Below, one piece after another: positions 17,148 to 24,520 of a DNA stretch of 64,000 bases. Under the pieces are notes generated by a model that had not been told where the DNA came from, did no database searches, and saw only the letters and a list, made by a program, of their open reading frames with translations. The DNA comes from an uncultured Sphingomonadaceae bacterium (GTDB lineage: Bacteria > Pseudomonadota > Alphaproteobacteria > Sphingomonadales > Sphingomonadaceae), in NCBI GenBank assembly GCA_947488845.1, contig CANLBM010000003.1, positions 186,001-250,000 on the forward strand, written 5' to 3'. Position 1 is the first letter of the stretch, and each line of letters opens with the position of its first letter. A program made the position numbers and the translations under genes.

Positions 17148-17990
17148 TTGGTTAGTTTGAGATATTTTGCGCCTGCAGAGGATGTCCGGGATCTGGTCTC
17201 GGTCTATTATTTGTTCGAGGTGAAACAGGCGCGTTTTGCCGATAATGAGCGAGCGGCGATCGCACAATTGCGCTTTCTGCTGGAAGGCACCGCGGTTATA
17301 AGTTTCGCCGACGGAAGCAGTTACCCGGCCAAAGATACAATGTTGCAGGGGCCTTCGACGGGGGCAATGCATTTTGACGTGACCGGGCCGTTCCGGATGT
17401 TCGGAGTGGGCATATTGCCAGGGGGCTGGGCAATCTCCACTCGAAAATCGGCGGCGGACTATACCGATCGGGCGGTCAAGGCCGCGGAAGTGTTCAGTCA
17501 GGAAATTGACAAAAACCTTGAATATCTGCGGGGCTGCCAGACTCCGGAAGAGATGGTGGCATGGGCGGACAAGATCTACCGGGCGCTGAAACCGCGCCTG
17601 AAGCCGGAAACGGCCGCGTTCACCAAGATGATCGACGAATGGCTGTCGTCGGAACCCTCGCCGCCGGTCAGCCGGCTGATGGAACAGTCGTCGCAAAGCT
17701 CCCGGCAGGTCCTGCGCACGGTCAACAAGCTCTATGGCATGCCGCCCAAATATCTGGCGCGCAAATATCGCGCCTTGCGGGCGGCGAGAGCCTATGCCGA
17801 ACATAATGAAGAAGAGCTGCTCGAACTGGTCGATGCCTTTTACGACCAGTCGCATATGATTCGCGAAGTGAAATTCTTCGCCGGCGTGACCCCGACCCAG
17901 CTCCGCGTGGGCGAGGGTGAAACCGCCCGGCTCATCGATCAGCGCGCGGATCTCAAGGGCAAGATTCCACCACTGATTTCCGATACGTGA
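17148..17990 (+). CDS. AraC-family helix-turn-helix regulator
   Basis: 280 residues. The N-terminal ~150 residues resemble the DUF6597-type sensor seen in many AraC proteins (LRYFAPAEDVRDLVSVYYLFEV, GPSTGAMHFDVTGPFRMFGVGILPGGW). The C-terminal ~100 residues form the two-HTH AraC domain, with VSRLMEQSSQSSRQVLRTVNKLYGMPPKYLARKYR as the first helix-turn-helix and FYDQSHMIREVKFFAGVTPTQLR as the signature second one. TTG 17148 is preferred: AAGGGG lies 7 bases upstream and the domain begins at once. The frame is open to TTG 17076, which falls just after the terminator. Ligand and targets are unknown; no adjacent catabolic gene points to one. Confidence 0.82.
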   Translation: MVSLRYFAPAEDVRDLVSVYYLFEVKQARFADNERAAIAQLRFLLEGTAVISFADGSSYPAKDTMLQGPSTGAMHFDVTGPFRMFGVGILPGGWAISTRKSAADYTDRAVKAAEVFSQEIDKNLEYLRGCQTPEEMVAWADKIYRALKPRLKPETAAFTKMIDEWLSSEPSPPVSRLMEQSSQSSRQVLRTVNKLYGMPPKYLARKYRALRAARAYAEHNEEELLELVDAFYDQSHMIREVKFFAGVTPTQLRVGEGETARLIDQRADLKGKIPPLISDT

Positions 17991-18048
17991 TTGGAAGAAT
18001 TGGAAGCATGTTTTTGCTTTTTTTAAGCCGCTTGAACCCGCGCTACGC

Positions 18049-18090
18049 TTGCAATGTTGGATAAATGAGACTAAATCAGTCTTGTTTAGT
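18049..18090 (+). promoter_or_regulatory. Predicted suf promoter with overlapping operator
   Basis: TTGCAA (18049-18054), 17 bases, and TAAATC (18072-18077) make a plausible sigma-70 promoter 40 bases before the suf regulator ATG. An inverted repeat ACTAAA-9-TTTAGT (18070-18090), with an inner GACT-5-AGTC (18069-18081), covers the -10 element. Rrf2-type regulators of suf/isc operons repress their own promoter from such sites, so autoregulation is a reasonable inference. Confidence 0.5.
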
Positions 18091-18116
18091 TTTTAACCGC
18101 CAGCGATTCGAGAAAT

Positions 18117-18680
18117 ATGCGCCTTTCCAACCTTGCCGACTATGCTGTTGTCCTGATGTCCGCCGCCGCGCGCCATTGTGGTGCTGCGCTGCTCGCGGAA
18201 GGGAAGCTCAACGCAACCAAGCTCTCGCAGGAAACCGGTGTCCCGCTGCCAACGGCGAAAAAACTGGTCAGCCGCTTGACGGCGGCCGGCCTGTTCGAAT
18301 CGACGCGCGGCATTGGCGGCGGCATCCGGCTTGCCAGACCCCCTTCCGCGATCAGCCTCGCCGATATTGTCGAGGCGGTCGAAGGCCCGCTGGCGATCAC
18401 CTGTTGCACCATCGACGGCAATCATGATTGCGTGCTGGAGAGTGGCTGCACGGTGAAACCCCATTGGGGCGTGATCAACCGGACGATCCGGGAGGCGCTG
18501 GACGAGGTCAGTCTCGCCAGCCTGTCGGATTTGCCTTCAAAACTTACGAGTCACCGTTCGTCTCGAGCCCTTCGGCAGGCACAGGATGAACTGCCGACTT
18601 CTGGTCGGCAGTCGAGAGACGGTGATAGCGAGCGGAGTGTCTCGACTTCGCTCGACACGAACGGAATAATGGCGGGATAA
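18117..18680 (+). CDS. Rrf2-family SUF operon regulator with repeat-derived C-terminal tail
   Basis: 187 residues. The N-terminal winged helix ([58 protein letters not shown]) is the Rrf2 fold of the SUF Fe-S assembly regulator group (TIGR02944-like). Cysteines in [19 protein letters not shown] are the likely Fe-S ligands that let the protein sense cluster status. Native-looking sequence ends near [12 protein letters not shown] (residue 142). Residues ~146-183 are encoded by a 111-bp palindromic repeat (18554-18664), so the natural C-terminus seems to have been replaced or extended by ~40 residues without harm to the sensor domain. First gene of the suf operon; sufB starts four bases after its stop. 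Confidence 0.9.
   Translation: MRLSNLADYAVVLMSAAARHCGAALLAEGKLNATKLSQETGVPLPTAKKLVSRLTAAGLFESTRGIGGGIRLARPPSAISLADIVEAVEGPLAITCCTIDGNHDCVLESGCTVKPHWGVINRTIREALDEVSLASLSDLPSKLTSHRSSRALRQAQDELPTSGRQSRDGDSERSVSTSLDTNGIMAG
18554..18664. repeat. Type A palindromic repeat, copy 1 (inside suf regulator)
   Basis: Bounded by CCGTTCGTCTCGAGC on the left and the inverted GCTCGACACGAACGG on the right (one mismatch in 15). The interior also holds GTCGAGA/TCTCGAC pairings. It is 111 bp (37 codons) and read in frame as the tail of the regulator. It shares termini with the copies at 23482, 26440 and 27371. Confidence 0.85.
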
Positions 18681-18684
18681 TGCT

Positions 18685-20193
18685 ATGAGTGATTCAGTGA
18701 AAACATCCGACTATGATGCAGAGCGCAAGGAAATGAATGCCGAAGCGCAGGAAGCGGTGGACAAGGCTAGCGCCTATGAATTCGGCTGGTCGTCGGACAT
18801 CGAGCAGGATTTTGCGCCCAAGGGTCTGAACGAAGACACGGTGCGCTTCATTTCCGACAAGAAGGGCGAGCCGGAATGGATGCTCGACTGGCGCCTCAAG
18901 GCATTCCGGATGTGGGAAAAGATGGAATCGCCGGACTGGGCGAAGCTCGAGATCCCGATGATCGACTATCAGGACGCATATTATTACGCCGAGCCGAAGC
19001 CCAAGGAAAAGCTGGGGTCGCTTGATGAAGTCGATCCGGAAATCCTGCGCATTTATGAAAAGCTCGGCATACCGATCGAGGAGCAGAAGGTTCTCGCCGG
19101 CGTCGAGGGCGCGCGCAAGGTTGCTGTGGATGCGGTGTTCGACAGCGTGTCGGTGGCGACCACCTTCCGCAAGGAGTTGGAAGACGCGGGCGTGATTTTC
19201 CGGTCGATCAGCGAGGCGATCAAGGAATATCCCGATCTGGTCAAAAAATATCTCGGTAAAGTTGTGCCGATGCACGACAATTATTTCGCGACGCTCAACT
19301 GCGCCGTGTTCAGTGACGGCACCTTTGTCTATATCCCCAAGGGCGTGAAATGCCCGATGGAGCTGAGCACCTATTTCCGGATCAATGCGGAAAATACCGG
19401 CCAGTTCGAGCGGACATTGATCGTCGCCGAAGCCGGCAGCTATGTCAGCTATCTCGAAGGCTGCACCGCGCCGATGCGCGACGAGAACCAGCTGCACGCC
19501 GCGGTGGTCGAACTGGTCGCGATGGACGATGCCGAGATTAAATATTCGACCGTGCAAAACTGGTATCCCGGCGACGAGAACGGCAAGGGCGGCATCTATA
19601 ATTTCGTCACCAAGCGCGGATTGTGCCAGGGCAAGAACAGCAAGATCAGCTGGACCCAGGTCGAGACCGGCAGCGCGGTGACCTGGAAATATCCAAGCTG
19701 CGTCCTCAATGGCGAAGGCAGCGTTGGCGAATTTTACTCGGTCGCGCTGACCAATAACTATCAGCAGGCCGATACCGGCACCAAGATGATCCACAATGGC
19801 AAGAACACCCGTTCGACGATTATCTCCAAAGGGATTAGCGCCGGTCACAGTGACAACACTTATCGCGGTCTGGTGCGGGTCGGGCCCAATGCGGAAAATG
19901 TCCGCAATTTTACCCAGTGCGATTCATTGCTGCTCGGCGACCAGAGCGGCGCCCACACCGTACCCTATATCGAGGTCAAAAACCCGACCGCAACGATCGA
20001 GCATGAAGCGACGACCAGCAAGATCAGCGATGACCAGATGTTCTATGCCCAGCAGCGCGGGCTGGACGCAGAAGCGGCAGTGAGCCTGATCGTCAACGGT
20101 TTTGCCAAGGAAGTGCTCAAGGAATTGCCGATGGAATTTGCGGTGGAAGCGCAGAAATTGCTGGCAATTTCGCTGGAAGGATCGGTTGGGTGA
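18685..20193 (+). CDS. sufB: SufB, Fe-S cluster scaffold subunit
   Basis: 502 residues, normal for SufB. It builds Fe-S clusters on the SufBC2D complex in the cytosol. Recognised by [36 protein letters not shown], the beta-helix core ([28 protein letters not shown]) and the C-terminal [21 protein letters not shown] and [11 protein letters not shown]; the cysteine and glutamate there match residues known as essential in E. coli SufB. No repeat insertion is seen inside this gene, unlike its neighbours. It is followed by a 166-base gap to sufC that holds a type B palindrome. Confidence 0.97.
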   Translation: MSDSVKTSDYDAERKEMNAEAQEAVDKASAYEFGWSSDIEQDFAPKGLNEDTVRFISDKKGEPEWMLDWRLKAFRMWEKMESPDWAKLEIPMIDYQDAYYYAEPKPKEKLGSLDEVDPEILRIYEKLGIPIEEQKVLAGVEGARKVAVDAVFDSVSVATTFRKELEDAGVIFRSISEAIKEYPDLVKKYLGKVVPMHDNYFATLNCAVFSDGTFVYIPKGVKCPMELSTYFRINAENTGQFERTLIVAEAGSYVSYLEGCTAPMRDENQLHAAVVELVAMDDAEIKYSTVQNWYPGDENGKGGIYNFVTKRGLCQGKNSKISWTQVETGSAVTWKYPSCVLNGEGSVGEFYSVALTNNYQQADTGTKMIHNGKNTRSTIISKGISAGHSDNTYRGLVRVGPNAENVRNFTQCDSLLLGDQSGAHTVPYIEVKNPTATIEHEATTSKISDDQMFYAQQRGLDAEAAVSLIVNGFAKEVLKELPMEFAVEAQKLLAISLEGSVG

Positions 20194-20213
20194 TCAGCCT
20201 GTCTGTCCTCCTT

Positions 20214-20304
20214 CGTCATCCTGAACTTGTTTCAGGATCCACTTCTCCGACTGCACAGTCGGTGATTGGGGCGCCATGGATGCTGAAACGAGTTCAGCAT
20301 GACG
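20214..20304. repeat. Type B palindromic repeat, copy 1 (sufB-sufC spacer)
   Basis: Ends CGTCATCCTGAACTTGTTTC and its inverse GAAACGAGTTCAGCATGACG; 91 bp with a small internal hairpin (CCGACTGCACAGTCGG). The second copy is at 25373-25454. An ATG inside its right end (20299) opens the sufC frame early but has no ribosome site. It lengthens the sufB-sufC spacer and will fold in the transcript. Confidence 0.85.
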
Positions 20305-20358
20305 ATTTCCACGGGTGTCACATACCGTCTCAAGAATTTTGAACTGAAAAGAAACCAA

Positions 20359-21189
20359 ATGCTAAAAATTGAAAACCTCCACGCCACTGTCGGCGACACG
20401 GAAATCCTCAAGGGGCTTTCGCTCGAAATCAACGCGGGTGAAATCCATGCGATCATGGGGCCCAATGGCGCGGGCAAGTCTACGCTGGCTTATGCGCTTG
20501 GTGGGCGGCCCGGTTATGATGTGACTGCGGGGTCGGTGACGTTTACTCCCCTCCCGCTTGCGGGAGGGGCCGGGGGTGGGCAGACCTCCGACGAAGCCCC
20601 ACCCCTAACCCCTCCCGCAAGCGGGAGGGGGACAGACCTTCTCGCGCTCGATCCGCACGAACGCGCCGCGGCAGGCATCTTTCTCGGCTTTCAATATCCG
20701 GTCGAAATTCCCGGCGTTTCCAACCTGCAATTTCTGCGCGAGAGCCTGAATGCACAGCGGCTGGCGCGCGGCGAAGAGGCGTTGTCTGGTGCCGAGTTTA
20801 TCAAGCTCGCCAAGGAAAAGGCGGCGCTGCTGAAGATGGACATGGATATGCTCAAACGCGCGGTCAATGTCGGTTTTTCCGGCGGCGAGAAGAAGCGCAA
20901 CGAGATGGTCCAGATGGGCATTCTCAACCCCAAGCTGGCGATCCTCGACGAGACCGACAGCGGCCTCGACATCGACGCGCTGCGCACCGTGGGTTCGGGC
21001 ATTAATGCGATCATGCGCAAGCCTGACAAGGCGGTGCTGCTGATCACCCATTATCAACGGCTGCTCGACGAAGTGAAGCCCGATTTTGTCCATGTTCTGG
21101 CGGCCGGCCGGATTGTGAAGACGGGCGGGCCGGAACTGGCGCTGCAGCTGGAAGAAGAAGGCTATGAAGCGATTGCGGAGGCGGCATGA
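20359..21189 (+). CDS. sufC: SufC ATPase carrying an in-frame palindromic insert
   Basis: 276 residues, against ~250 usual. It is the ABC-type ATPase of the SufBCD scaffold. Walker A is GPNGAGKST (residues 34-42), signature FSGGEKKRNEM, Walker B LAILDETDSGLD, H-loop LLITHYQRL. Residues 64-91 are encoded by the palindrome at 20548-20631 and interrupt a conserved join that in relatives runs from SVTF directly to DLLALDPHERAAAG. The site is a beta-hairpin loop between Walker A and the Q-loop (GFQYPVEIPGV follows intact), so folding is probably tolerated. Start ATG 20359 matches the family; the frame to 20299 runs into the upstream repeat. Confidence 0.95.
   Translation: MLKIENLHATVGDTEILKGLSLEINAGEIHAIMGPNGAGKSTLAYALGGRPGYDVTAGSVTFTPLPLAGGAGGGQTSDEAPPLTPPASGRGTDLLALDPHERAAAGIFLGFQYPVEIPGVSNLQFLRESLNAQRLARGEEALSGAEFIKLAKEKAALLKMDMDMLKRAVNVGFSGGEKKRNEMVQMGILNPKLAILDETDSGLDIDALRTVGSGINAIMRKPDKAVLLITHYQRLLDEVKPDFVHVLAAGRIVKTGGPELALQLEEEGYEAIAEAA
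20548..20631. repeat. Type C palindromic repeat, copy 1 (inside sufC)
   Basis: Two 10-bp perfect hairpins with 2-base loops (20548-20569 and 20609-20630) are themselves inverted copies of each other, with GGGGGTGGG and CCCCACCCC pairing inside, so the whole 84 bp can form one large cruciform. Its 28 codons are read without a stop inside sufC. Confidence 0.92.
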
Positions 21190-21205
21190 TGTTGTGCGCT
21201 AACTC

Positions 21206-21335
21206 TTTCCTCCCTGTCGCGCAGCGATGGGGAGGTGGCAGTAGCGAAGCTGCTGACGGAGGGGTGTTGTGCACGTTGCCCCTCCACCATGTTTCGCATG
21301 GTCCCCCTCCCCGTGCCTTTGGCACAGGGAGGAAA
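21206..21335. repeat. Type D repeat (sufC-sufD spacer)
   Basis: 130 bp with terminal inverted repeats TTTCCTCCCTG / CAGGGAGGAAA and internal short palindromes (GCTTCGCTACTG-like and GTGCCTTTGGCAC hairpins). It fills the whole gap between sufC and sufD. Its right end provides AGGGAGGA, correctly spaced before the sufD ATG at 21338. Confidence 0.82.
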
Positions 21336-21337
21336 AT

Positions 21338-22090
21338 ATGAACGCACCGCTTCCTACGCGTCGTGACGAGAGTTGGCGTTATGCCGACTTGAAGGCTCTG
21401 GAACCTGTCTGGGCGAAACTGACCGGCCCGGAGCAAATCACCGTACCGGCTGGCGAAACCGTGTCGCGGCAGATTGCCGAACTGCCGGTGATCGACGGCG
21501 TTGGCATGATCGATCTTGATGTGACCATCGGCGACAAGGCGACCTTCATTCTGCACGTGCTGGCGCACAATGCCGACTATGGCCGCATCCAGGTCAGGGC
21601 CACTCTCGGCAATGGTTCGCATTTCGAACTCGGGGGCGCGATCCTGGGGGCGGGCAAGCAGACGCTGGAAATCGTTACCGAGACCATTCACGCCGAACCC
21701 AATGCGACCTCCAACCAGGTGGTGCGCTCGGTGCTGGCGGATACGGCCACGGGCAGTTTTCTCGGCCGGATCAACGTGGCTCGCCATGCTCAGAAAACCG
21801 ATGCCGCGCAGTCGGTCAAGTCGATGCTGCTTGATCGCGGCGCGACGGCGAACGCCAAGCCGGAACTCGAAATTTTCGCCGATGACGTGAAATGCGCCCA
21901 TGGCGCGACGGTTGGCGAGCTCGACAAGCAGGCTTTGTTCTACATGGCCTCTCGCGGGATTGATCCGGTGACGGCGAAGAAGCTGATGCTGCAGGCGTTT
22001 ATCGCCGATGCTTTTGTTTCGGTTGATGATGATGCGGTGCGGGACGCGATTGAGGGCAAGGCGCTTGAGGTGCTGGAGGGACTGTCGTGA
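21338..22090 (+). CDS. sufD: SufD, Fe-S scaffold partner of SufB
   Basis: 250 residues, short compared with ~420 in E. coli but common for alphaproteobacterial SufD, which lacks part of the N-terminal domain. It pairs with SufB on the scaffold and is needed for iron entry. Recognised by the N-terminal RRDESWRYADLKALEPVW and the C-terminal LEIFADDVKCAHGATVGELDKQALFYMASRGI, whose histidine is the likely counterpart of the essential SufD His. ATG 21338 is set by the strong AGGGAGGA that belongs to the type D repeat; the longer frame to 21269 reads through that repeat. Overlaps sufS by four bases (GTGA). Confidence 0.95.
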   Translation: MNAPLPTRRDESWRYADLKALEPVWAKLTGPEQITVPAGETVSRQIAELPVIDGVGMIDLDVTIGDKATFILHVLAHNADYGRIQVRATLGNGSHFELGGAILGAGKQTLEIVTETIHAEPNATSNQVVRSVLADTATGSFLGRINVARHAQKTDAAQSVKSMLLDRGATANAKPELEIFADDVKCAHGATVGELDKQALFYMASRGIDPVTAKKLMLQAFIADAFVSVDDDAVRDAIEGKALEVLEGLS

Positions 22091-23382
22091 GCGGGAATGC
22101 GAATATTTCTCCCCTCCCGTTTGCGGGAGGGGCCGGGTGTGGGCCTGAGAGCGGATCGGGCCTCCCCACCCCTAACCCCTCCCGCAAGCGGGAGGGGGAC
22201 TATAGCGCCGACTTCCCCGGCATAGCCGCCGACTGGCACTATCTCGACACCGCCGCCACCGCCCAGAAGGCCAAGCCGGTACTCGAGGCCATCGCCCGCG
22301 CTTATGGCCCGGACTATGCCACCGTGCACCGCGGTGTCTACGAGCGTTCGGCCCATATGACGCTGGCCTTTGAAGCCGCGCGCAAGCGCGTTGCCGGTTT
22401 CCTCAACGCTGCCTCGGAAAACGAGATCGTCTTCACCAGCGGCGCGACCGACAGTATCAATCTGGTGGCCGAAAGCTGGGGTAACAAGTTTGTTGGCGAG
22501 GGCGACCGGATCATGCTGTCGCAGCTGGAGCATCATTCGAATATCGTGCCGTGGCAGATGCTGGCCGAGCGGGTTGGCGCGCATATCGACGTCGCGCCGC
22601 TGACCTATGACGGCCAGATTAATCTCGACTGGATCGAGGAAAATCTGACCGAGCGGCACAAGCTGGTTGCGCTGGCGCATGTCTCCAATGTGCTCGGCTC
22701 CCTGCTCGACGCGAAACGGGCAGCGGCGATCGCGCACAAGGTCGGCGCGAAGATGCTGCTCGACGGCTGTCAGGCCGCGCCGCGGCTGCCGGTCGATGTG
22801 CAGGATCTCGGCTGCGATTTCTATGTTTTTTCCGGGCACAAGATTTACGGCCCGACGGGCATTGGCGCGCTCTGGGCGCCTTATGAAGTGCTCGAAGCCA
22901 TGCCGCCGTGGAAGGGCGGCGGGTCGATGATTGATCGCGTCTCTTTTGACGGCACGACCTTTGCGCCGCCGCCGGGCCGCTTTGAGGCCGGGACACCCCA
23001 TATTGTCGGTGTGGTCGGGCTGGATGCCGCGATTCAATATGTCGAGGGCATTGGGCTCGACGTGATTTCGGCGCATGAAAATGCCACGCTGGCCAGGGCG
23101 CGCGAGGCGCTTTCGGGCATCAACTCGGTGCGGGTTTTCGGGCCGGACAAGAGCATGGGCATATTGAGTTTCGCGGTCGGCGACGTGCATCCGCATGATG
23201 TCGCCACTATATTGGATGAAGGCGGGGTCGCGATCCGCGCCGGCCATCATTGCGCGCAGCCGCTGATGGACTATCTCGGCGTGGCGGCAACGGCGCGGGC
23301 GAGTTTCGGGATTTACAGTGATGACAATGATGTCGCCGCTCTGGTGGACGGCATCAATCGGGTCAGAAAGATTTTCGGGTAA
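22087..23382 (+). CDS. sufS: SufS cysteine desulfurase with repeat-encoded N-terminal segment
   Basis: 431 residues, about 25 more than usual. This PLP enzyme takes sulfur from cysteine for Fe-S assembly. Schiff-base lysine in FYVFSGHKIYGPTGIGALW; catalytic cysteine in IRAGHHCAQPLMDYLGV; PLP contacts in TSGATDSINLVAESW and LEHHSNIVPW. The GTG start overlaps the sufD stop as GTGA, so translation must begin before the palindrome at 22111-22197, and residues 9-37 are repeat-encoded. Ordinary SufS sequence resumes at SADFPGIAADWHYLDTAATA. No other start codon lies between the repeat and that point, which supports translation of the insert. Confidence 0.95.
   Translation: MSGNANISPLPFAGGAGCGPESGSGLPTPNPSRKREGDYSADFPGIAADWHYLDTAATAQKAKPVLEAIARAYGPDYATVHRGVYERSAHMTLAFEAARKRVAGFLNAASENEIVFTSGATDSINLVAESWGNKFVGEGDRIMLSQLEHHSNIVPWQMLAERVGAHIDVAPLTYDGQINLDWIEENLTERHKLVALAHVSNVLGSLLDAKRAAAIAHKVGAKMLLDGCQAAPRLPVDVQDLGCDFYVFSGHKIYGPTGIGALWAPYEVLEAMPPWKGGGSMIDRVSFDGTTFAPPPGRFEAGTPHIVGVVGLDAAIQYVEGIGLDVISAHENATLARAREALSGINSVRVFGPDKSMGILSFAVGDVHPHDVATILDEGGVAIRAGHHCAQPLMDYLGVAATARASFGIYSDDNDVAALVDGINRVRKIFG
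22111..22197. repeat. Type C palindromic repeat, copy 2 (inside sufS)
   Basis: Hairpins 22111-22132 and 22176-22197 match those in sufC nearly base for base, with a different centre. It is 87 bp (29 codons), read in frame near the SufS N-terminus in a different reading phase from the sufC copy (the peptide ends PNPSRKREGD instead of PPASGRG). Confidence 0.92.
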
Positions 23383-23391
23383 GGTGACGAT

Positions 23392-23991
23392 ATGAACGAA
23401 GAACGCAAGATATTGGTGGAAGAAGTCGAGTCGGTCGAGAAGCCGAAGCTGGCGAAGGTCGAGGATGCGGTGGACGATACCCCGTTCGTCTCGAGCGAAG
23501 TCGAGAGGCCGGACGACGGCGAGCAAAGTGTCTCGACTGCGCTCGACACGAACGGAAAAGCACCGCCCGTACTCGCGCCATCGCCTTATGAAGCGGAAAG
23601 CGATGCGGCCAAGCTCAATCGCAAGAAGGATTATCTCGAGGGCTTTCTGGCGCAGAAACCGGCCGAGACTCCTGCTGGCGAAGCGGGTGGCGACCTCTAT
23701 GAAGCGGTGATCGACACGCTGAAATCCATTTTTGATCCGGAAATTCCGGTGAATATCTATGATCTCGGCCTGATCTACGGCGTCGAGATTACCCCCGACA
23801 ATCACGCGATTGTGACGATGACCCTGACCACGCCGCATTGCCCGGTCGCCGAATCCATGCCCGGCGAGATCGAGCTGCAGGTCGGCAGCGTCCCCGGCGT
23901 CGGCCATGCCGAGGTCAATCTCGTCTGGGACCCGCCATGGGACCCGCAGAAGATGAGCGACGAAGCGAAGCTTGAACTGGGGATGTTGTGA
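23392..23991 (+). CDS. SufT-like DUF59/MIP18 Fe-S assembly protein with palindromic insert
   Basis: 199 residues. The C-terminal ~110 residues are the DUF59 (MIP18) domain found at the end of suf operons: YEAVIDTLKSIFDPEIPVNIYDLGLIYGVEI, LTTPHCPVAESMPGEIE with the conserved cysteine, and VNLVWDPPWDPQKMS. The function is Fe-S maturation or carriage in the cytosol. The N-terminal ~80 residues are acidic and look disordered; residues 31-55 come from the type A palindrome at 23482-23556. Starts nine bases after the sufS stop with GGTGACGAT upstream, and is followed by another palindrome. Confidence 0.9.
   Translation: MNEERKILVEEVESVEKPKLAKVEDAVDDTPFVSSEVERPDDGEQSVSTALDTNGKAPPVLAPSPYEAESDAAKLNRKKDYLEGFLAQKPAETPAGEAGGDLYEAVIDTLKSIFDPEIPVNIYDLGLIYGVEITPDNHAIVTMTLTTPHCPVAESMPGEIELQVGSVPGVGHAEVNLVWDPPWDPQKMSDEAKLELGML
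23482..23556. repeat. Type A palindromic repeat, copy 2 (inside sufT-like gene)
   Basis: Arms CCGTTCGTCTCGAGCGAAGT and inverse of CCGTTCGTGTCGAGCGCAGT agree at ~25 of 27 positions around a ~20-base spacer. It is 75 bp (25 codons) and open in the frame used. It falls in the disordered N-terminal region of the host protein. Confidence 0.9.
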
Positions 23992-23998
23992 GATATCA

Positions 23999-24084
23999 CC
24001 CTCCCGCTAGCGGGAGGGGTTTAGGGGTGGGGACTTGAGCCCATTTGCAATCCCACCCCCGGCCCCTCCCGTAAACGGGAGGGG
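23999..24084. repeat. Type C palindromic repeat, copy 3 (sufT-sufA spacer)
   Basis: Left hairpin CCCTCCCGCTAGCGGGAGGG and right hairpin CCCCTCCCGTAAACGGGAGGGG flank GGGGTGGGG ... CCCACCCCC, the same design as the copies in sufC and sufS. It is 86 bp, not a multiple of three, and lies between genes, in contrast to the coding copies. Confidence 0.9.
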
Positions 24085-24099
24085 AGAAGGAGAAAGACT

Positions 24100-24462
24100 A
24101 TGACCGACACAAAAACAAAAACACGCGAAATACCCGCCGCGATCATCCTGACCCCCGGCGCCGAACAACGCATTGCCGACCTGATGGCCAAGGCGCCGGA
24201 TGACGCGATCGGCGTGAAACTATCGACTCCGCGGCGCGGCTGTTCGGGCCTTGCCTATTCGGTCGACTATGTCAGCGAGGAAGTCCCGTTCGACGAGAAG
24301 ATCATCACCCCCGGCGGCGTGTTTTACGTCGACGGCGGTTCGGTGCTCTATCTGATCGGCAGTACGATGGACTGGGTCGAAGATGATTTTACCGCGGGCT
24401 TTGTGTTTGAAAATCCGAACGCCAAGGGCGCTTGCGGGTGCGGGGAGAGTTTTACGGTTTAG
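24100..24462 (+). CDS. sufA: SufA/ErpA-type Fe-S carrier (HesB/IscA family)
   Basis: 120 residues. The A-type carrier has three conserved cysteines: RRGCSGLAY and the C-terminal GACGCGESF. LTPGAEQRIADLM begins the domain and STMDWVEDDFTAGFVFENPNA precedes the last cysteines. It accepts clusters from SufBCD and passes them to apo-proteins. AGAAGGAGAAAGACT precedes the ATG, just after the type C repeat. Last gene of the suf operon; I see no clear terminator in the 58 bases before the convergent orphan gene. Confidence 0.93.
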   Translation: MTDTKTKTREIPAAIILTPGAEQRIADLMAKAPDDAIGVKLSTPRRGCSGLAYSVDYVSEEVPFDEKIITPGGVFYVDGGSVLYLIGSTMDWVEDDFTAGFVFENPNAKGACGCGESFTV

Positions 24463-24520
24463 GACTATGGGTAGTCATTTCCCCAGAGCGCTTTTGTGCG
24501 ATGTCGCACCTTCCAAAATA

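Noticed and set aside
21940..23907. Long antisense open frame (655 residues) opposite sufD-sufS-sufT
   Set aside because: It mirrors high-GC codon structure of real genes and runs through two palindromic repeats. No family motif is visible and there is no ribosome site. SufS and SufT on the other strand are certain.
24496..24509. GTGCGA-TG-TCGCAC as a suf terminator
   Set aside because: The loop has only two bases and no T-run follows on either strand.
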